This document shows, one piece after another, positions 59,766-64,000 of a stretch of 64,000 nucleotides of DNA. The position numbers were made by a program, and so were the translations under genes. How positions within the stretch are numbered: the first letter of the stretch is position 1; each line of letters opens with the position of its first letter. The stretch is taken from contig NW_004624777.1 in assembly GCF_000247695.1 (NCBI RefSeq), forward strand, positions 271,532 to 335,531, read 5' to 3'. The notes beneath the pieces were generated by a model that did not search any database, was not told the DNA's origin, and saw only the letters and a program-made list of their open reading frames with translations. The stretch comes from Heterocephalus glaber (taxonomy: Eukaryota > Chordata > Mammalia > Rodentia > Bathyergidae).

Positions 59766-60069
59766 TGGCCTTGGGGACCTAGACCTGCTACTTTGTTCCT
59801 CCCTGACATGGGGGCGAATGAGGATGAATGACAAAGAGACACAGAGTCAGCTTAACCTGTGGGCAGCCAGGGGCCTCATACCTCTAGCAGGCAGAGGAGC
59901 CCTGAGCCTTTGATTCACCTCACTTTAATTAGCCCAAACATGGGCACAAGCAATCAAAGTAACACAACATTCATCTGGTTTCCAGTATCCATTAGTACAT
60001 TCTCTTGTAACAACTTAACCTCAGCTGTCTTAGCTTTTTCTTAATATGCAGTCACCCTTGGGTGCAGCC

Positions 60070-60365
60070 TTTCTCTTTTGTGCTCACAGATGAGGCCAGT
60101 CAGGCCTTAATTCTCCTCTGGTCCTCAACACCCACTGAAGAAGAAATGCTGGTGTCTATTAGCCCTCGTTGCCATGACATTTACTCCTTCACTATGTTCT
60201 CATTTGCATTATTCCCTACTTATTTCATTGTGTGTCCAGTCACTTGTTACCAGTCCTTAAATAAGATTATTTCCAAAATACTGTATGCTCCTTTTGAAGG
60301 TGAGGACATATTATAGTGTTTTGTATGCCAGAGCATCTCACTGCAGGAGATTCAGAATGTTGATT
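60070..60365 (+). repeat. L2 LINE 3' region, decayed
   Basis: 'ttactccttcactatgttct', 'tatgctccttttgaaggtga' with 'ggacatat', and 'tatgccagagcatctcactg' follow the L2 3' order. Short open frames here are not coding. Confidence 0.4.
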
Positions 60366-60861
60366 TTTCATTTCTTCACATCTTATCACTTCTGTATATC
60401 CCTGTTCCATGGTTCTGCATAAATTCTTTTTTAACTTTCTCCTACTTTAGTAGAAATTATTAAGATTCCATATCTTACAAACCCATATTTTTGACTTTCC
60501 AATTGGATTTCTGTTCTTCTTCCTCCCTGTCCATCCCTGGGGACCTGTAATGCTTCTCTTGCTCAGATCACTTCTTTTAGCTCTTCCAACTGCTTTTCTA
60601 TTTCCTGTGCCTTTCTACCTGATGGCTGCTAACCAGGTCAGTCTAACGAGAAATATGAAATTCTAGATAAAGTGGATGCTTCAAGAGTGAATTCACATCA
60701 TTCCCTTATGCATTATTTTATGTGACATTTTGCCTCAGTCACTATCACTTGTCAATATAGTTCCATGTAAAATAGTCATAATAAACATTACTTCTCTTTA
60801 ATGTAATATAATTAAAGGAGTCACTTATTTACAAATACTAACATCCTTTGTAGGAAAAAAC

Positions 60862-60873
60862 AGTGTGTGTGCT

Positions 60874-60909
<36 letters not shown>

Positions 60910-60912
60910 TGC
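60862..60912. repeat. (GT)n(GC)n microsatellite
   Basis: Two GT runs separated by a CTT interruption end in GCGCGCGCGCATGC. The overlapping frames rich in Cys/Val (+) or His/Thr (-) are artefacts of this repeat. Confidence 0.95.
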
Positions 60913-62255
60913 AAGAGGGTGTGTGTAGAGACAGGCAGATAACGATATTAGTTATTTGCTCTTTTATGTTTTTAATTTTTTGGCATCTTTCACTTTTAAA
61001 TCTAGATGATGGTAAACTTTGTGCTATTCCATCACAGGATGAAAAAGGGTTTTGATGCTGTTTTTCAACAAATTTAGGCAAAAACCTCAGAGGGAGAGGC
61101 AACCAGGACCAAGGAGTGGTGGGCAAGAATGAATCCACAGGGGTCCAGAGTTCAGGAGGGGGCTCAGGTGCTTGGCTTTCCTGAACCACTGTTGACACCA
61201 GTTTAACCCCGGCAGGTATCTACAACAAGAAAGAAACACTTCTGTTGGGCTTCAGGCTTATGGAAACTATAAGAATTCCTCTACCAGATAAAATGAAGTT
61301 TTTTTTAGTTCCAGACAAAATATTTCCCAGTCAGTAGTACATTAGATATTCTGAGTTTTAAGGCTGAAAAAGTTCCACCAAATGCCAAATTTGAAGGGAT
61401 AACATTCCCTTTCAAGGCTAAATTAGTTTAATGATCTATAATAGCACTCATCACTTTTTTCAGTTAATAAAGATGATTGTTAATGATTGAAGAATCTTGG
61501 ATTGCTGAACAATTAAATCAAGAAAATTTGGTGCCTTAAGATGATACAAAAAGTTGTAGTCAATAGTTCACATTGGATCTTTACCAGAAAAGGGCAGAGT
61601 GACCAGGAGGAGCATGAGAAAGGATTCAGAGAGAAAATTGGACAACATTTAAATAAGATTGTCTCAACACTGAAGATGGTGAACAATAATTTGTTTCCCA
61701 GAGTATTTTCTATTATATAGCATTTCTATTTGATTAAGATGTAATACTCACCAAAAAACTGGTTTGATATGATTCACAATGAATGTTTTTTAAGTAAGTA
61801 ATTGAATATATAAGAAAATCATTCATTAAATTAATTATGATATTCATGTTTTGGTATGCATGGTGGCTGTTTATATTAATATGAAGAATGTTTAATCACA
61901 ATAAAATCTTATATTAAATTTTAGAACAGGATAACAGATTATAAAGTATTATCACATTTTTGTGCAAAAATTATGTTCTCTAAATTAAGAGTATACATAT
62001 ATAATTTTAAGAGCACACACATGGAAAAATATAATACCTCTAATTTTTCAATATTGCTAAGAAAAATTCAATAATATTCTTGGTGATATGGTAGGGCATA
62101 CATCTCTAATTGTGTAAACTACATAATATATAAGCTACTACTGCACATAAACTACTATGTGAACTTCTAGTAGTGTAATATGTATATAAACTATTATAAA
62201 TAAAATTGTTGAATCAAAATTTTTATAAACTACTATAAGTAAAGTTGCTGAATTC
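60913..62255. other. Unassigned intergenic sequence
   Basis: No gene or repeat could be assigned. Confidence 0.5.
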
Positions 62256-62257
62256 TT

Positions 62258-62830
62258 TCTTTTTTATTTTATCTTTTTTAAGGCTATTTGCACATATTTA
62301 TTATTTACTTCATGGAAATTTAAGCAAATTTACATTCTGGGATGTCTTGTACCTCAATTTGCCCCCACAGAACTGTATGAAGTCTTGCAAGAACCAATAA
62401 ATCCTGTTTCATGTAACAGAAGGGAAGTTTTTATTTGGTTATGAATAGTGACTCTGTTACGTTCTTGCAATTGGTTCTTTTTAAATACACATATCACAAT
62501 GATGTTCTTAGGGAAGACTTTAGTCTTGGTTGAATGTTACAGTCCATCATCCTTCGCCCATGATGTCAAACACTTCAACATACAGTCTCACTGAAAATCA
62601 TCAGACAACACTTAACTCATTCACACCACAGCGTGTCTATTTCTTTTACTTTGTTATTTAGGGGCTGAAAATTTGGAGCACAAGTTCTCTTAGATCCAAC
62701 AAGATCATTTCATAATTTTTAAAAACTTAAAACCAGTGTTAACAGTCCTCTCAAGGGACTTCAGTATTAACACTTCCTTCCATTTAGCAGCTCACCAAGC
62801 CTATTTCTGCTCGGAAAATATTTGCCAACC
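62258..62830 (-). pseudogene. Possible retrocopy of an mRNA 3' UTR
   Basis: On the minus strand an AATAAA (62297-62302) lies about 16 bases before an A-rich run (62258-62280), the spacing expected at a polyadenylated mRNA end. A second AATAAA occurs upstream in the same orientation near 62430. The sequence matches none of the repeat families I know, and no coding part is seen. The upstream limit is a guess and no target duplication was found. It could equally be an unrecognised repeat. Confidence 0.3.
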
Positions 62831-62904
62831 GATGTAATTAACAGATAATTCTAGCATTACTTTCTCATGTAGAAACAATGTTGCATTTCACCTTCTCAGG
62901 AAGA

Positions 62905-63040
62905 AAGGAACTGATACTTATTGAGCATTTATTATATAAATCATTTGACAATTTATATACTATTTCCTTTAGCATTTTCAACAGTCCTGCTTTGTAGGTA
63001 TCATTAATCTCTATAAGTTTGAAGGTGTAATTCATAGAGG
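62905..63040 (-). repeat. MIR SINE fragment, antisense
   Basis: 'tacttattgagcatttatta' and 'ttgtaggtatcattaatctc' with the intervening order resemble the reverse MIR 3' half. Confidence 0.5.
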
Positions 63041-63189
63041 ATTCTTCTCAACTCCCAAACTCCTGATTTTCTTTGTTTACCTCTTTTTATATTAATTCTT
63101 TTCTTTTTCCTGAAATTTTAGCTACAAAGTTGATTGATATTCACAATAAAAGTTAACTTAATGGAGTGTATAAGGTAGAAAGTAAAATC

Positions 63190-63300
63190 CAATTCAACCA
63201 ATATTTTGGAGATATTATTTGCCAGGTTGGACCCAAGGCTCTGTGGTATACCATAATGCGAGATAGAGGAACTATTTCAATCTCAAGAAATTATGTATTT
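63190..63300 (+). repeat. L2-like fragment
   Basis: 'tattatttgccaggttggac' and 'gaactatttcaatctcaag' loosely follow an L2 segment. Weak. Confidence 0.3.
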
Positions 63301-63639
63301 TTTTTATTTTCATAAGTATACAATCCAAGTAATTCCACTAATAAATATGCAGTTATGAAAAAATAAGCACTCTGTTGGAGCATAACCATTCTGCAAGAGA
63401 AAATACAACAGTCCCTCCATCAGTATGCTGTAGATTTCTTCCAAAATACCCCATGGATGCCTGAAACCATGAGGAGAAAGTCTAACTTATAAATTGGGCA
63501 TGATCAGCAACTAACAACAATAATTGGAAAGAAAATAGAACAATTATAACCATGTACTTTTGACTTCATAATTCACAGATCGTCGACCATCACAACTTCA
63601 GCATACACTGTTTCCCTTAATTTGAAAATTTTCAAATTT

Positions 63640-64000
63640 ATTTTTACTTTAATTTTTTTATTGGTACATTTTTGGTATACAATGCATTTACATTTATCAT
63701 TGGGTGCTTGTACCCGTACATGATGTATCTTGGTTCTTATTTTTCCCCCATTCCCTGTGCTCCCTTCACCCTCTCCACCCTTCCCTATTTACAAAGACTT
63801 TGTTTCCATTTTTTTCTTTTCTCATAATTTTTCCTTTCCCTTCTTTCCCTTCCCCTTCACCTCCCTTCACCCCTACCTTTTTGGATCTTTTTTCCTATTT
63901 CAAATGATCAATTATTCATTTTAATCATTTTAACCCTTATTTACACTTTCAGTTTCTCACACTAGAGAAACTATTCGGTATTTACACGTGTGTCCTATTT
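63640..64000 (-). mobile_element. L1 3' end, antisense, cut by window edge
   Basis: 'attggtacatttttggtat', 'catttatcattgggtgcttg', a long pyrimidine tract and 'ttctcacactagagaaac' match the copy at 9343-9720 closely, base for base over long runs. The L1 body continues beyond the window, so its full length is unknown. Open frames at 63704-63924 are the complement of the polypurine 3' UTR. Confidence 0.85.

Noticed and set aside
60821..61198. 125-codon minus frame with a His/Thr repeat and Pro-rich part
   Set aside because: The central part is a translated GT microsatellite; no conserved domain flanks it.

Overview
This window is AT-rich, gene-poor nuclear DNA from a mammal, almost certainly a rodent outside the mouse/rat group. 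The evidence is the interspersed repeats. There are tRNA-Ala-derived ID-type SINEs with intact A and B boxes, B1-ID composite (B1-dID-like) SINEs, at least eight copies of one L1 3' terminus, MaLR-type LTRs, and a background of MIR, L2 and MER5-like fossils. Typical mouse/rat B2 and B4 elements were not seen. A hystricomorph or squirrel-related rodent is plausible, but this is inference.

No protein-coding gene, exon, CpG island, structural RNA gene, CRISPR array or bacterial-type operon could be supported. The longest open stretches are about 120-130 codons. The only one with recognisable protein similarity is a piece of L1 ORF2 on the minus strand (4750-5130). The rest are chance or repeat-derived. 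A 100-N assembly gap lies at 34376-34475.

Layout. 1-3.2 kb: mostly unique sequence, with an ID SINE flanked by a perfect 16-bp duplication and a short L1 3' end. 3.2-6.9 kb: antisense L1 cluster (older L1 tail, younger L1 with ORF2 C-terminus, another old tail), then an LTR-like segment. 9.3-11.2 kb: antisense L1 3' UTR, MaLR LTR, MER5-like piece, GT repeat. 11-19 kb: mostly unique, with L2 and MIR. 19.8-20.2 kb: two L1 3' ends around a CA repeat, the second a roughly 45-bp insertion with its own target duplication. 20-34 kb: MIR/L2 fossils, a MaLR LTR at 26.1-26.5 kb, a homopyrimidine tract, and two ID SINEs at 33.7-34.1 kb, one nested in a MIR. 34-46 kb: the N gap, two head-to-head MaLR LTRs (37.9-38.6 kb), hAT-like remnants, an L1 3' end and two antisense SINEs. 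46-57 kb: L1 fragments, a mariner transposase remnant, MIRs, composite SINEs, an L1 with a 5' inversion and another MaLR LTR. 57-64 kb: unique sequence, a GT/GC repeat, a possible minus-strand retrocopy, and an L1 antisense tail that runs off the window.

Nothing here looks like an undescribed functional system. The best observations concern retrotransposition mechanics: target-site duplications, a twin-priming inversion, nested and inverted repeats, and an unidentified poly(A)-tailed insertion.
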